Origin: CAVVEQ01 sp963747315
GTDB lineage: Bacteria; Chloroflexota; Anaerolineae; Anaerolineales; Anaerolineaceae
Length of the DNA: 64,000 nucleotides
NCBI GenBank assembly: GCA_963747315.1
Contig: CAVVEQ010000005.1
Span: forward strand, 1 to 64,000
Direction of reading: 5' to 3'
How positions within the stretch are numbered: the first letter of the stretch is position 1; each line of letters begins with the position of its first letter. This document shows, piece by piece, positions 26,524 through 35,254 of the stretch. A program made the translations under genes and the position numbers. The notes under the pieces are model-generated. The model was not told where the DNA came from. It saw only the letters and a program-made list of their open reading frames with translations, and searched no databases.

Positions 26524-26820
26524 ATGGCGAAAATTGAAGAAACCCGCACTTTTCCGGGAAAGTCACCGGACCAATTGTATAACGCGTTTGAAGGGACATA
26601 CAAGAAAGCCGGGTTTATCACCTGGAAAAAAAGACCGATCGGCTGGCTGGCACTGGCAAAACGGCAGGAGGTTGATACGGATGTGCAGAGCACCTTCTCA
26701 GCCCGCCCCGGCAACCCTTCCGCCGCAACGCTGGTGATCACCAGCGAAAAACAAACCCAGGAGCAGCTCCAAGCCTGGGCAGCCGAGATCTGGAAATCTC
26801 TGGAAGGAATGGAATCATAA
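26524..26820 (+). CDS. Uncharacterised small protein in the PTS operon
   Basis: 98 residues, no membrane segment or signal, mixed charge, no Cys. The sequence (RTFPGKSPDQLYNAFEGTYKKAGF) hints at an alpha/beta SRPBCC-like or similar small fold, without any certainty. Its stop shares one base with the next start, so both are cotranslated between the IIC and HPr genes. Confidence 0.65.
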   Translation: MAKIEETRTFPGKSPDQLYNAFEGTYKKAGFITWKKRPIGWLALAKRQEVDTDVQSTFSARPGNPSAATLVITSEKQTQEQLQAWAAEIWKSLEGMES

Positions 26821-27218
26821 TGATTGATGTCATGGTTCGGGGATTTCTGGGAGAATGGGGGCAGGCACTCCTCAATTTCTATCAGCAAAATAGTGTTTGG
26901 ATCAATGCGATCCTCCTGCTATATTTTTTCATCGTTATCCTTTCTCAGAATAACTACAAACAAACCCTGGCAGGCTTGATCATTGCCATCGAAAAGGAAT
27001 ATCCCGGGCAATTTGAAAAGAAAACCGGTAAAGAAATCGCCCGAATGTTGAGTAAGAAAGAGATTCCCTGGCAGTCGGTATTGGATACCTCAAAATGGCC
27101 ATTTATCGCCACCCCGCGCCAGTTATACCCGCGTGCCAGGAATGAATCTTCATTAAAAAAGTTGATCACGAACGAAATTCTCGCTGAAGCTATATTTACA
27201 CGTCACAAAACCGGATAA
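26820..27218 (+). CDS. Uncharacterised membrane-anchored protein in the PTS operon
   Basis: 132 residues with one membrane segment (about 27-43, WINAILLLYFFIVIL) followed by a basic cytosolic domain. No recognised family. Start overlaps the stop of the preceding gene. Confidence 0.65.
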   Translation: MIDVMVRGFLGEWGQALLNFYQQNSVWINAILLLYFFIVILSQNNYKQTLAGLIIAIEKEYPGQFEKKTGKEIARMLSKKEIPWQSVLDTSKWPFIATPRQLYPRARNESSLKKLITNEILAEAIFTRHKTG

Positions 27219-27246
27219 AACCAGAATACGAAATAATCCGGGTTTT
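27207..27246 (+). terminator. Weak hairpin before the HPr gene
   Basis: AAAACCGGAT pairs with ATCCGGGTTTT with one bulged base across a 19-base loop. It starts inside the stop region of the preceding gene and has only a short T-run. It may attenuate rather than stop transcription into ptsH. Confidence 0.35.
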
Positions 27247-27292
27247 ACATTTTCGTTCGACGATAACGAATAATCTCCAGGAGATCACAACA

Positions 27293-27571
27293 ATGCAATC
27301 AGCCGATATAATAGTCACCCACTCTGTGGGGTTGCACGCCCGCCCGGCAGCGGAATTCGTGAAAACCGCTGGGAAATTCTCCTGCAATATCACGGTTTGC
27401 AATCTGACCACAGCTGGAAAAACCGTCAACGCCAAAAGCATCCTCAGCGTTCTCACTCTAGGCGTTCAGCAGGGCCACACCATCCGTATCGAAACTGAAG
27501 GCGAAAAAGAGGAAGAAGCCCTCGCTGCCCTCAAAGACCTAATCCAATCAAATTTTGGAGAGGCAGCCTGA
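27293..27571 (+). CDS. ptsH: Phosphocarrier protein HPr
   Basis: 92 residues with the active site His15 (VGLHARPAAEFV) and the regulatory serine motif VNAKSILSVLTLGV (Ser49). Transfers phosphate from enzyme I to IIA. The Ser site is the target of HPr kinase in organisms that have it; whether this one does is unknown. ATGA-type overlap with ptsI. Confidence 0.95.
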   Translation: MQSADIIVTHSVGLHARPAAEFVKTAGKFSCNITVCNLTTAGKTVNAKSILSVLTLGVQQGHTIRIETEGEKEEEALAALKDLIQSNFGEAA

Positions 27572-29292
27572 TGAAGCAATTCAAAGGGATCCCCGTTTCT
27601 GGAGGGATCGCCATTGGGCCTTGTTGGGTATATAAACCAGTTTCGGTTAGTACCAGCCGAAAAACCATCACCGACCCTGAATCCGAGCTTGCCAGGCTTG
27701 CGAAAGCGCTGGGAGATGCCGGTCAGCAGCTTGAGCAGCTCCATGAACGCGCGTTGGAGAATATCGGCGAGGCTGATGCGGCCATTTTTGAAGCCCACAA
27801 GCTTTTCCTTGATGATCCGGAATTCATAGGCGCGATCCGTGCAGTGATCAGCTCAGAAAAGATCAATGCTGAAGCTGCCGTGGCCGAGACCGCGGAAGGT
27901 TTCGCCCAGCAGATGCTGGCTCTGGAGGACGATTACTTTAAAGCGCGCGCCCAGGATATCCGCGATGTGAGTCGGCGGATCCTTTACTGTCTAAACGGTA
28001 TTTCTCTGGATCAATTCAAGCTCACCCAACCGTCAGTCATCCTGGCTGAAGATCTCACCCCTTCAGACACCATCCAATTTGAACGCTCAATGATCCTTGG
28101 TCTCTGCACCCGGCGGGGTGGACCCACCTCGCATACGGCCATCCTGGCCCGAAGCCTGGCGGTGCCGGCCGCAGTGAGCATCCCGTTTGATTTCTCCAAT
28201 ATCAGTGAAGGATCTGTTGTGATCCTCGACGGTGATTCGGGTACCCTGACCATTGAAGCGGGTAAAGAGGAGATCGAATCCGCTCAAAAAACCCGGCTGT
28301 TGTGGGAACAAGCATGGCAGAACAAGCTCAGCGCTGCCAACCAGCCTGCCCGCAGCCTGGATGGCAAGGTGGTGGAGATCGTCGCCAACATCGGTGGTGT
28401 GGAAGATGCCCGCCAGGCAGTGGAATTTGGAGCCGAGGGAGTGGGCTTGCTGCGGACTGAATTCCTCTACCTGGATTTCGGCCGCCTGCCCACCGAAGAG
28501 GAACAGACCGCCATTTACCGGGAGATCTTCCAGGTGATGGGCAGCCGCCCGGTGGTAGTTCGCACCCTGGATATTGGCGGTGACAAACAGGTGGATTACC
28601 TCGACCTGCAACAGGAATCCAATCCTTTCCTCGGTTGGCGGGCGATTCGCATGATGCGCGAACACCCGCAAATGCTGCTCACCCAGATGCGGGCGTTATT
28701 GAAAGCTGCCTCCCCGGAAAATGATCTGCGTATCATGATGCCGATGGTTTCATGCGTTGAGGAGGTTCAACAAGCCAGAGCACTCTTCGAAGAGGCGAAA
28801 ACCACCCTCTCAGATGAAAACGCTCTAAAGGTGCAAAAAACGCAGTTCGGGATCATGGTGGAGATCCCATCCGCGGCACTGATCGCTGAACACCTGGCAG
28901 AATATGTGGATTTTTTCAGCATCGGCACCAACGACCTGACGCAGTACACGCTGGCTGTGGATCGAACGAACGAACGGGTGGCATACCTGGCCAGCCCCTT
29001 CCACCCGGCGGTGCTGAAGCTGATCGACCGCACGATCCAGAAGGCGCATGAAAAAGGACGTTGGGTGGGCCTTTGCGGCGAGATGGCTGGCGATCCGCTC
29101 GCTGCGCCGCTTCTGCTAGGGATGGGGCTGGACGAGTTCAGCATGTCGCCTTCAGCGATTCCCACGATCAAGGAACTCATTCGCAGGTTGGATGCCAAAG
29201 ATTGCCAGCAGATCGCAAAAGAAGCGATGGCACAGCCGGGTATCCAGGCTGTAAAGGATACATTGGAACTGAATCGTCCAAAAAATGAATGA
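27571..29292 (+). CDS. ptsI: Phosphoenolpyruvate-protein phosphotransferase (enzyme I)
   Basis: 573 residues, normal length. N-terminal phosphohistidine domain with His188 in GGPTSHTAILARSLAVPA; C-terminal PEP-binding TIM barrel with GVGLLRTEFLY, TLDIGGDKQ, SIGTNDLTQY and the active-site Cys in GLCGEMAGDP. Starts the phosphorelay from PEP, giving this locus a complete PTS. Confidence 0.97.
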   Translation: MKQFKGIPVSGGIAIGPCWVYKPVSVSTSRKTITDPESELARLAKALGDAGQQLEQLHERALENIGEADAAIFEAHKLFLDDPEFIGAIRAVISSEKINAEAAVAETAEGFAQQMLALEDDYFKARAQDIRDVSRRILYCLNGISLDQFKLTQPSVILAEDLTPSDTIQFERSMILGLCTRRGGPTSHTAILARSLAVPAAVSIPFDFSNISEGSVVILDGDSGTLTIEAGKEEIESAQKTRLLWEQAWQNKLSAANQPARSLDGKVVEIVANIGGVEDARQAVEFGAEGVGLLRTEFLYLDFGRLPTEEEQTAIYREIFQVMGSRPVVVRTLDIGGDKQVDYLDLQQESNPFLGWRAIRMMREHPQMLLTQMRALLKAASPENDLRIMMPMVSCVEEVQQARALFEEAKTTLSDENALKVQKTQFGIMVEIPSAALIAEHLAEYVDFFSIGTNDLTQYTLAVDRTNERVAYLASPFHPAVLKLIDRTIQKAHEKGRWVGLCGEMAGDPLAAPLLLGMGLDEFSMSPSAIPTIKELIRRLDAKDCQQIAKEAMAQPGIQAVKDTLELNRPKNE

Positions 29293-29309
29293 TCACCAAT
29301 ATGAATCCC

Positions 29310-29336
29310 AAAACCGGCGGAATGCCGGTTTTTATT
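29310..29336 (+). terminator. Intrinsic terminator after ptsI
   Basis: AAAACCGGC (29310-29318), 5-base loop, GCCGGTTTT (29324-29332) and further T residues. Confidence 0.85.
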
Positions 29337-29390
29337 ATTGCTATCCAGTAAAATATTAACCAATCGAATCCACCGAAAGCTGCCCAGCCA

Positions 29391-30461
29391 ATGCAAACAA
29401 CCCAACACTCTGGCATCCTTGCCCGCTACCGTTCCCTCATGGAAATCCCGGCTCATACGGGCGGGATCACACTCCTCGAAGGCAATACGCCGCTCATCCC
29501 CCTTCCCCGCCTTGCAGCAGAGTTGGGTGGTGGCTTTGAGCTATTTGTAAAATACGAAGGCCTGAACCCTACTGGTTCATTTAAAGACCGCGGCATGACC
29601 GTGGCGATCTCCGAGGCATCCGGGCGCGGGGTAAACACCGTGATCTGCGCCTCCACCGGTAACACTGCCGCTTCTGCTGCGGCCTACGCCGCCAGGGCAG
29701 GGATGCGGGCGGTGGTGATCATCCCGGAGGGCAAGGTGGCGGCCGGCAAGCTGGCCGGCGCGGTAGCCTACGGTGCTGAGGTGATCCAAATCCAGGGCTC
29801 GTTCGACGACGCCCTCGGCCTGGTGGTGGAGATCTCCAATCACCATCCTATTGCGCTGGTCAATTCCCTCAATCCATTCCGCCTGGAGGGACAGAAGACT
29901 GCTGCCTTCGAAATCTGCGATACTCTCGGCAACGCCCCGGATTGGCTCTGCCTGCCGGTGGGCAATGCCGGCAACATCACCGCCTACTGGATGGGGTTCC
30001 GCCAGTACAACCGGATCAGGCAAACCGGGTTACCACAAATCCTGGGGGTGCAGGCATCTGGTTCCGCCCCGCTGGTGCTGGGTCACCCGGTGGAAAATCC
30101 AGAAACCGTGGCTACCGCCATCCGCATCGGCAAGCCTGCTCGCGGCGAGGAAGCCCTGGCTGCCGCCGAGGAATCCCACGGCAGGATCATTGCTGTGAGT
30201 GACGATGAGATACTCGCCATGCAGCGCATGCTCGCCAGCGAGGGCATCTGGGTGGAGCCCGCCTCCGCGGCCGGGCTCGCTGGTCTGGCTGCCCAATTAA
30301 GAGAAAAAAGCGTAAAACTTGAAGGCAAACGGGTTGTGGCTATCTGCACCGGGCACGGGATGAAGGACCCCGATATCATCGCCCGGAGCATGCCAGCCCC
30401 GCGGTTGCTTCCGGCAAATTTGGACGCGCTGTCTGCAGCCATCCTCAGGGAGAAGGCATGA
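29391..30461 (+). CDS. thrC: Threonine synthase
   Basis: 356 residues, PLP enzyme of fold type II converting phosphohomoserine to threonine. Lys65 in NPTGSFKDRGM binds PLP, and ASTGNTAASAAAYAARAGM supplies the phosphate-binding region. Short, thermophile-type ThrC length. The ATGA overlap with thrB and shared pathway confirm the call over other fold II enzymes. Confidence 0.95.
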   Translation: MQTTQHSGILARYRSLMEIPAHTGGITLLEGNTPLIPLPRLAAELGGGFELFVKYEGLNPTGSFKDRGMTVAISEASGRGVNTVICASTGNTAASAAAYAARAGMRAVVIIPEGKVAAGKLAGAVAYGAEVIQIQGSFDDALGLVVEISNHHPIALVNSLNPFRLEGQKTAAFEICDTLGNAPDWLCLPVGNAGNITAYWMGFRQYNRIRQTGLPQILGVQASGSAPLVLGHPVENPETVATAIRIGKPARGEEALAAAEESHGRIIAVSDDEILAMQRMLASEGIWVEPASAAGLAGLAAQLREKSVKLEGKRVVAICTGHGMKDPDIIARSMPAPRLLPANLDALSAAILREKA

Positions 30462-31357
30462 CACTCAAAATTGGAGTTCCAGCCACCACCGCCAACCTGG
30501 GACCCGGGTTCGACTGCCTTGCGCTAGCCCTGGATCTCTGGAACGAAGCCGAGATCGAACCGGCGGCAGATTTTCGGGTGGAAGTCACTGGCGAAGGTTC
30601 CACCCGGCTCCCAACCGATGAAACCAACCTTGTTATCCGTTCCTATTTACGCTGCCTGGAATCCCAGGGGCTCACCCGCCCGATCGGTTTGCATATCCGC
30701 ATGACCAATCGAATCCCCATCGGCTCGGGGTTGGGTTCCAGCGCTTCGGCGGTGTTGATGGGTATCCTTGCAGCGAATGCTCTGCACGAAATGAGAATGG
30801 AGATGGATGAAATCATCCGCCTGGCTGCGGATCTGGAAGGTCACGCCGATAACGCTTCCGCTGCGATGTTGGGGGGATTGGTCGTTCTTGTCCAGGATGA
30901 AGCGATTATTTTCCAGCGCTTCGAAATTCCGCCAATCCAGACTGTTGTTCTTGTGCCGGATTTTCTCTTTCCCACCCGGGAAGCCCGCGCCGCTCTGCCT
31001 GCCACAATCAGCTACCAGGATGCGGTTTTTAACCTCGGTCGTGTCCCGCTCTTGGTTCAGGCATTCAGGGAGGGTGATCAGAACCTGCTAGCCCGCATGA
31101 TGCAGGACCGCCTGCACGAACCTTACCGGGTAAAGCTTATACCCGGTGCGGCTGAAGCGCTTGCGGAAGCCAGGAGGAACGGCGCGGCAACCGCCCTTTC
31201 CGGCGCAGGACCAGGCGTTATCGTCTTTTTCCCCGCAAAGGATGATGCATTGGTCAATTCGATGAAAGGCTGTTTCCTGAACGCTGGCCTCGAAGTGCGC
31301 ATGCTCAGGATCGCGACCTGCCCGCAGGGAGCCTGGGTAAAAAGAGGAGAACGATAG
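30458..31357 (+). CDS. thrB: Homoserine kinase
   Basis: 299 residues of the GHMP kinase family: N-terminal VPATTANLGPGFDCLALAL, ATP-binding PIGSGLGSSASA, and C-terminal GAATALSGAGPGVIVF. Phosphorylates homoserine for ThrC. Translationally coupled to thrC. Confidence 0.96.
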   Translation: MTLKIGVPATTANLGPGFDCLALALDLWNEAEIEPAADFRVEVTGEGSTRLPTDETNLVIRSYLRCLESQGLTRPIGLHIRMTNRIPIGSGLGSSASAVLMGILAANALHEMRMEMDEIIRLAADLEGHADNASAAMLGGLVVLVQDEAIIFQRFEIPPIQTVVLVPDFLFPTREARAALPATISYQDAVFNLGRVPLLVQAFREGDQNLLARMMQDRLHEPYRVKLIPGAAEALAEARRNGAATALSGAGPGVIVFFPAKDDALVNSMKGCFLNAGLEVRMLRIATCPQGAWVKRGER

Positions 31358-31438
31358 CAATATTAAATCAACCACGGAAGCGATCGTAAAAATAGCCGTG
31401 AATCCTACCTTTCCACTGCAAGTCAGTATTAATAAATA

Positions 31439-31468
31439 ATTGAGCTGTCCTTTTCAGGACAGCTCAAT
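31439..31468. terminator. Bidirectional hairpin terminator
   Basis: Perfect 13-base arms ATTGAGCTGTCCT and AGGACAGCTCAAT around TTTC, between the convergent thrCB (+) and FAS1 (-) genes. T-richness on either side is modest. Confidence 0.75.
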
Positions 31469-31490
31469 ATTTGTAGTACCTGAATGTTGA

Positions 31491-32315
31491 TTACTGAGGG
31501 GGCAGAAGCACCGAGTCGATGACGTGGATCACACCATTGGCAGCCAACACATCGGTGAGCACCACCTGGCTGTCATTCACGTAGACTTTACCGTCCATCA
31601 CCTTGATCGTTACCGGCTTACCCAGAACTGTATCTGCGCTTTCCAGGGTTACCACCTGGTCGGCCATCACCTTGCCGCTCACCACATGGTAGAGCAGGAT
31701 GGATTTCAGCTGTTCCAGGTTTTCCGGTTTCAACAGGGTTTCCACGGTTCCGGCAGGCAGCTTCGCGAAGGCATCATCGGTCGGGGCAAAGACGGTGAAG
31801 GGACCTTCCCCTTTGAGGGTTTCCACCAGCCCGGCAGCGCCAAGTGCGGCAGCCAGGGTCTTGAAGCGACCATCAGCGACTGCGGTGTCAACGATATCGG
31901 ACATTTTTGCCGGGGGCAGCAGGACCGAGTCAATCACGTGAATGATGCCGTTGGAGGTTTCAATGTCGGTGATGATGATCTTGGCGTCATTGGCGTAGGC
32001 ATTGCCCATATCCACCTTGAAGGCGATCTCGCTGCCTTCCAGGCTTTCCGCAGCGGACATGGAGGTGACATCGGAGGCCATCAATTTACCGCCCACCACG
32101 TGGTAGAGCAGGATGGATTTCAACTGCTCGAGGTTCTCCGGCTTCAACAGGGTTTCCACGGTTCCGGCAGGGAGCATGGCAAAGGCATCATCGGTGGGGG
32201 CGAACACGGTCAGGGGACCTTCACCCTTGAGGGCATCCACCAACCCGGCAGCCTGAACTGCGGCAACCAGGGTTCCGAAGCGGCCATCCGCAACAGCGGT
32301 ATCGACAATATCTTT
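31491..32315 (-). repeat. Internal tandem duplication encoding the two FAS1 domains
   Basis: Two units of about 414 bases with long stretches of near-identical DNA (for example around 31700-31810 and 32115-32225). High DNA identity points to recent duplication or ongoing gene conversion. Confidence 0.8.
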
Positions 32316-32447
32316 CAACTCCGGTTCGGGCATGGCGGTGGGCTCGGGAACCTTGGTGGGTTCAGGAACGGGGGTCATCGCCGGGGCGCAGGCGGCCAGA
32401 ATAAAGACCGCTGCCATCAACACACTTACGAATCCTAACTTTTTCAT
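31491..32447 (-). CDS. Lipoprotein with two tandem FAS1 (fasciclin) domains
   Basis: 318 residues: signal peptide with lipobox LAAC (Cys20), a Pro/Glu/Thr linker built from repeated PEPT units (27-43), then FAS1 domains at about 44-178 and 182-318. The domains share long identical runs such as TVFAPTDDAFA and LKPENLEQLKSILLYHVV, with a repeat offset of 138 residues. FAS1 domains act in adhesion and cell-surface interactions. Single gene, exported and anchored outside. Confidence 0.95.
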   Translation of the reverse strand: MKKLGFVSVLMAAVFILAACAPAMTPVPEPTKVPEPTAMPEPELKDIVDTAVADGRFGTLVAAVQAAGLVDALKGEGPLTVFAPTDDAFAMLPAGTVETLLKPENLEQLKSILLYHVVGGKLMASDVTSMSAAESLEGSEIAFKVDMGNAYANDAKIIITDIETSNGIIHVIDSVLLPPAKMSDIVDTAVADGRFKTLAAALGAAGLVETLKGEGPFTVFAPTDDAFAKLPAGTVETLLKPENLEQLKSILLYHVVSGKVMADQVVTLESADTVLGKPVTIKVMDGKVYVNDSQVVLTDVLAANGVIHVIDSVLLPPQ

Positions 32448-32602
32448 TTCATCTCTCCTTGGTTGTATATGGTTTGTACTGCTTATATATCTATATTATC
32501 TGACCGAAGAGAAGATGACAATAGTTTGTATAATGTTAGAAATGAAATAATGATTCTAGGATGAGAAATCTCGTTGTTGTCTGCATCTATGTTGAATGGT
32601 AA

Positions 32603-33409
32603 TTAGAAATTTGGAGTCTCAAATCCCGCAACAAAAGCAGATTCAACTTCTTCGCGGATTAGCTCCAATAACTGTTTACGAAGGGATTGAAACCTTGGAT
32701 TATATTCAGCCTCGAAGAATTTTCGCGGCCGGGGAATATCAATATCCATCACTTCCCGGACCATACCCGGCCGGGCAGACATCAAATACACCCTGTCGGA
32801 GAGCACGATTGCTTCTTCGACATCATGGGTAACAAAAAGAACCGTGGTTCGTTCTCTTTCCCATACATCCAGGAGGAGAGCTTGCATCATCAGCCGGGTC
32901 TGCGCATCCAGAGCACCAAAGGGCTCATCCATCAGCAGCACTTTTGGCCTTGCAGCCAACGCCCGGGCAATGGCTGCGCGCTGCCGCATCCCCCCTGAAA
33001 GCTGCCGGGGGTAGACCCTGGCAAAGCCCGTCAACCCAACTAGCTCCAGGTATTTTCGTGCAATTTCAGCTTTTTCCTCACCAGGCAGTGGGGATTTTTT
33101 TAATCCGAAACGAACGTTATCCTCAACAGTCAGCCAGGGAAAGAGCGTGTATCCCTGGAACACCATGCCCCGATCGGCTCCCGGGCTATTCACAAGAGCG
33201 CCATCCACAAGGATCTCACCGCTGTCGGGAAAATCCAACCCGGCTACCATCTGCAGGAAAGATGATTTCCCGCACCCGGAGGGACCGATTATTGAAACAA
33301 ATTCATTTTCCCGAACCGTGAGGTTGAAATCCTGCAGCGCAACCACTTCCTGCCCGTGGCGCATTTTAAACACCCGCCCAACGTTCTTCGCCTCAACCTT
33401 GATGCTCAC
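32603..33409 (-). CDS. ABC transporter ATPase, NitT/TauT family
   Basis: 268 residues: Walker A GPSGCGKSS (42-50), signature LSGGMRQRAAIARAL, Walker B VLLMDEP, H-loop VTHDVEEA. Closest in style to SsuB/TauB/ThiZ-type importers. GTG start directly after the permease stop. Last gene of the hisD-led operon. Confidence 0.93.
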   Translation of the reverse strand: MSIKVEAKNVGRVFKMRHGQEVVALQDFNLTVRENEFVSIIGPSGCGKSSFLQMVAGLDFPDSGEILVDGALVNSPGADRGMVFQGYTLFPWLTVEDNVRFGLKKSPLPGEEKAEIARKYLELVGLTGFARVYPRQLSGGMRQRAAIARALAARPKVLLMDEPFGALDAQTRLMMQALLLDVWERERTTVLFVTHDVEEAIVLSDRVYLMSARPGMVREVMDIDIPRPRKFFEAEYNPRFQSLRKQLLELIREEVESAFVAGFETPNF

Positions 33410-34255
33410 CTATGCCTGCCTTTCCACCCAGGTGAACATGCGCCTGGCCGCCGCCTTGAACAACAGGTCCGTCACCAGGCCAAGCAGGCCAATAATGAGA
33501 ATACCCAGGATGATGCTCTCGGTCTGAAGGAACCTTTGGGCGCGCATGATGCGGTAACCCAACCCAACGTTAGCAGCCACAAGCTCGGCCACAACCAGGT
33601 ATGTCCAGCACCAACCCAGGGTGATGCGGAAGGTATCCCAGATGCCGGGTAGGGCAGTTGGCAGAACAACATCCCTGAGCACCTCCCATTTTCCCAACCC
33701 TAGTGTGTAACTGGTCTGGACCAATTCTTTTGGTACATTCTTGACGTTGTCCATGATCATCAGCACTTCCTGGAAGAAGGTACCGATAAACAGGATGAGG
33801 AATTTTTGGGAATCCCCCACTCCCAGCCAGAGAATGCTGAGGGGAACAAACGCAACGGCTGGCATGTAGCGAACCAGGTCCACGGATGGTTCGAATAAAC
33901 CCTCGAAAAACCGGAAACTGCCCATAAGAATTCCGATCGGCAAAGCAATTAGGGTCGATAACATCCAGCCGGCCATGATCCGGTAGAGGCTTGCGGTCAT
34001 ATCCGCCAGCAGGATACCCTCTGTAAATTGGCGGATGAATTCCCCCCACACTGAAGAAGGCGAGGGTAAAAAGATAGGCTCAACCAGTTCCAGCCCGGTG
34101 AGAACCACCCAGCCCACAAGAACCAGTGCGATAAGCCCGGTTCCGGCAGACCAGTACAACACCGGGGAGATATCCTGGTGCAATTCCAGCAGCCGGGGAC
34201 GGCGTTTCCCCGGCTGCGTGGGTTTATTTACTTCGTTGGATTTACTTTTTTGCAA
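33410..34255 (-). CDS. ABC transporter permease, NitT/TauT family
   Basis: 281 residues, about six membrane segments and the cytoplasmic coupling loop region (GVGDSQKFLILFIGTFFQEVLMI...). The N-terminal 30 residues are basic and cytosolic. Partner of the flanking ATPase and binding protein. Confidence 0.92.
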   Translation of the reverse strand: MQKSKSNEVNKPTQPGKRRPRLLELHQDISPVLYWSAGTGLIALVLVGWVVLTGLELVEPIFLPSPSSVWGEFIRQFTEGILLADMTASLYRIMAGWMLSTLIALPIGILMGSFRFFEGLFEPSVDLVRYMPAVAFVPLSILWLGVGDSQKFLILFIGTFFQEVLMIMDNVKNVPKELVQTSYTLGLGKWEVLRDVVLPTALPGIWDTFRITLGWCWTYLVVAELVAANVGLGYRIMRAQRFLQTESIILGILIIGLLGLVTDLLFKAAARRMFTWVERQA

Positions 34256-34266
34256 AGAGTCATTCC

Positions 34267-35232
34267 CTATTTCAGGTACGATGTATCCAACAAATCCTGT
34301 GCCTTTGGAAATGCCTGCAGGAAGCCCATTGCAACAGCTGCTTTACCGATATCTTCAAAGGTAGGGAAGAAAGCCCCGCCCAACTGTTCTGCATTCGCAG
34401 CCAGGTCGTAGAATTCTACTCCATCAAAGGCGGTAGCGAGGTCGGCAGGTTCAGCGCCAACCGCTTTGGAGATTATCGCTTTCGCTTCATCCGGGTTGCT
34501 CTTATAGAATGCCAGGGCTTCATCCCAGATCTTGACCAGGTTCTTCACAACCGACGGGTTCTGTTTTGCGAAACTCTGCGGGACAACCAACACGTCCGAG
34601 ATAAGCCCAGGTCGCTCCGCGGCGGTATAGAGCAGGCTCAATTTTTCGTCCTGTTTCAATACTTCGGTGATGTATGGTTCATAGGTCACGGCTGCATCCA
34701 CCTCGCCTGCTGCCAGTGCCAGACCGGCATCGGAAGCCGGCAAAGGAACCGGAACAATATCCGCGACGGACATCCCATTTTGACCGAGTGCGTAATTAAG
34801 GAGCAAATCGCTGGTTGCGCCTTCTTCATAGGCAACCTTTTTTCCCTTTAGATCTGCAATGCTCTGGATGCCCTCGCCAGCCAGGATGGCATCCGCTTCG
34901 TAGGAAGCATCTTCCAGAAGAACCACCCGCAGGTCCACGCCAGCCTCAAAAAGCCTGGCTGCGGTGTGGGTGGCCAGGTTGGCCGCTTCCATGTTCCCGG
35001 AAGCGAACGCGGCATTTACATCCTGGTCTGTGTTGAAATTAACCAGCTCGGCAGCGATATTGTACTTTTCGAAAAGACCCTTTTCGGCGGCGATATACCA
35101 GGGCCCGTAACCGATCCAGGGTTGGGTGCCGATCCGAACCTGCACTTTTTCGGCAGGCTGCGGTGTGCATGCGGCCAGAACCAAGGCGGTCACGCTCAAA
35201 AGGACGACAATTAAAGCTAAACGGTTTTTCAT
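34267..35232 (-). CDS. ABC transporter substrate-binding lipoprotein, NitT/TauT (SsuA/THI5-like)
   Basis: 321 residues; lipobox LAAC with lipid-modified Cys22, then an NMT1/SsuA-type fold (IGTQPWIGYGPWYIAAEKGLFEKYNI). Family members bind sulfonates, nitrate, riboflavin or thiamine/pyrimidine precursors. Its placement in a transcript with hisD under a histidine-codon leader suggests an imidazole- or histidine-related ligand (inference). Confidence 0.92.
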   Translation of the reverse strand: MKNRLALIVVLLSVTALVLAACTPQPAEKVQVRIGTQPWIGYGPWYIAAEKGLFEKYNIAAELVNFNTDQDVNAAFASGNMEAANLATHTAARLFEAGVDLRVVLLEDASYEADAILAGEGIQSIADLKGKKVAYEEGATSDLLLNYALGQNGMSVADIVPVPLPASDAGLALAAGEVDAAVTYEPYITEVLKQDEKLSLLYTAAERPGLISDVLVVPQSFAKQNPSVVKNLVKIWDEALAFYKSNPDEAKAIISKAVGAEPADLATAFDGVEFYDLAANAEQLGGAFFPTFEDIGKAAVAMGFLQAFPKAQDLLDTSYLK

Positions 35233-35254
35233 CTTATTTTCCTCTCAAAAAGAA

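Noticed and set aside
31524..32438. 304-codon frame opposite the FAS1 gene
   Set aside because: His/Gly/Gln-rich shadow created by the repeated coding strand.
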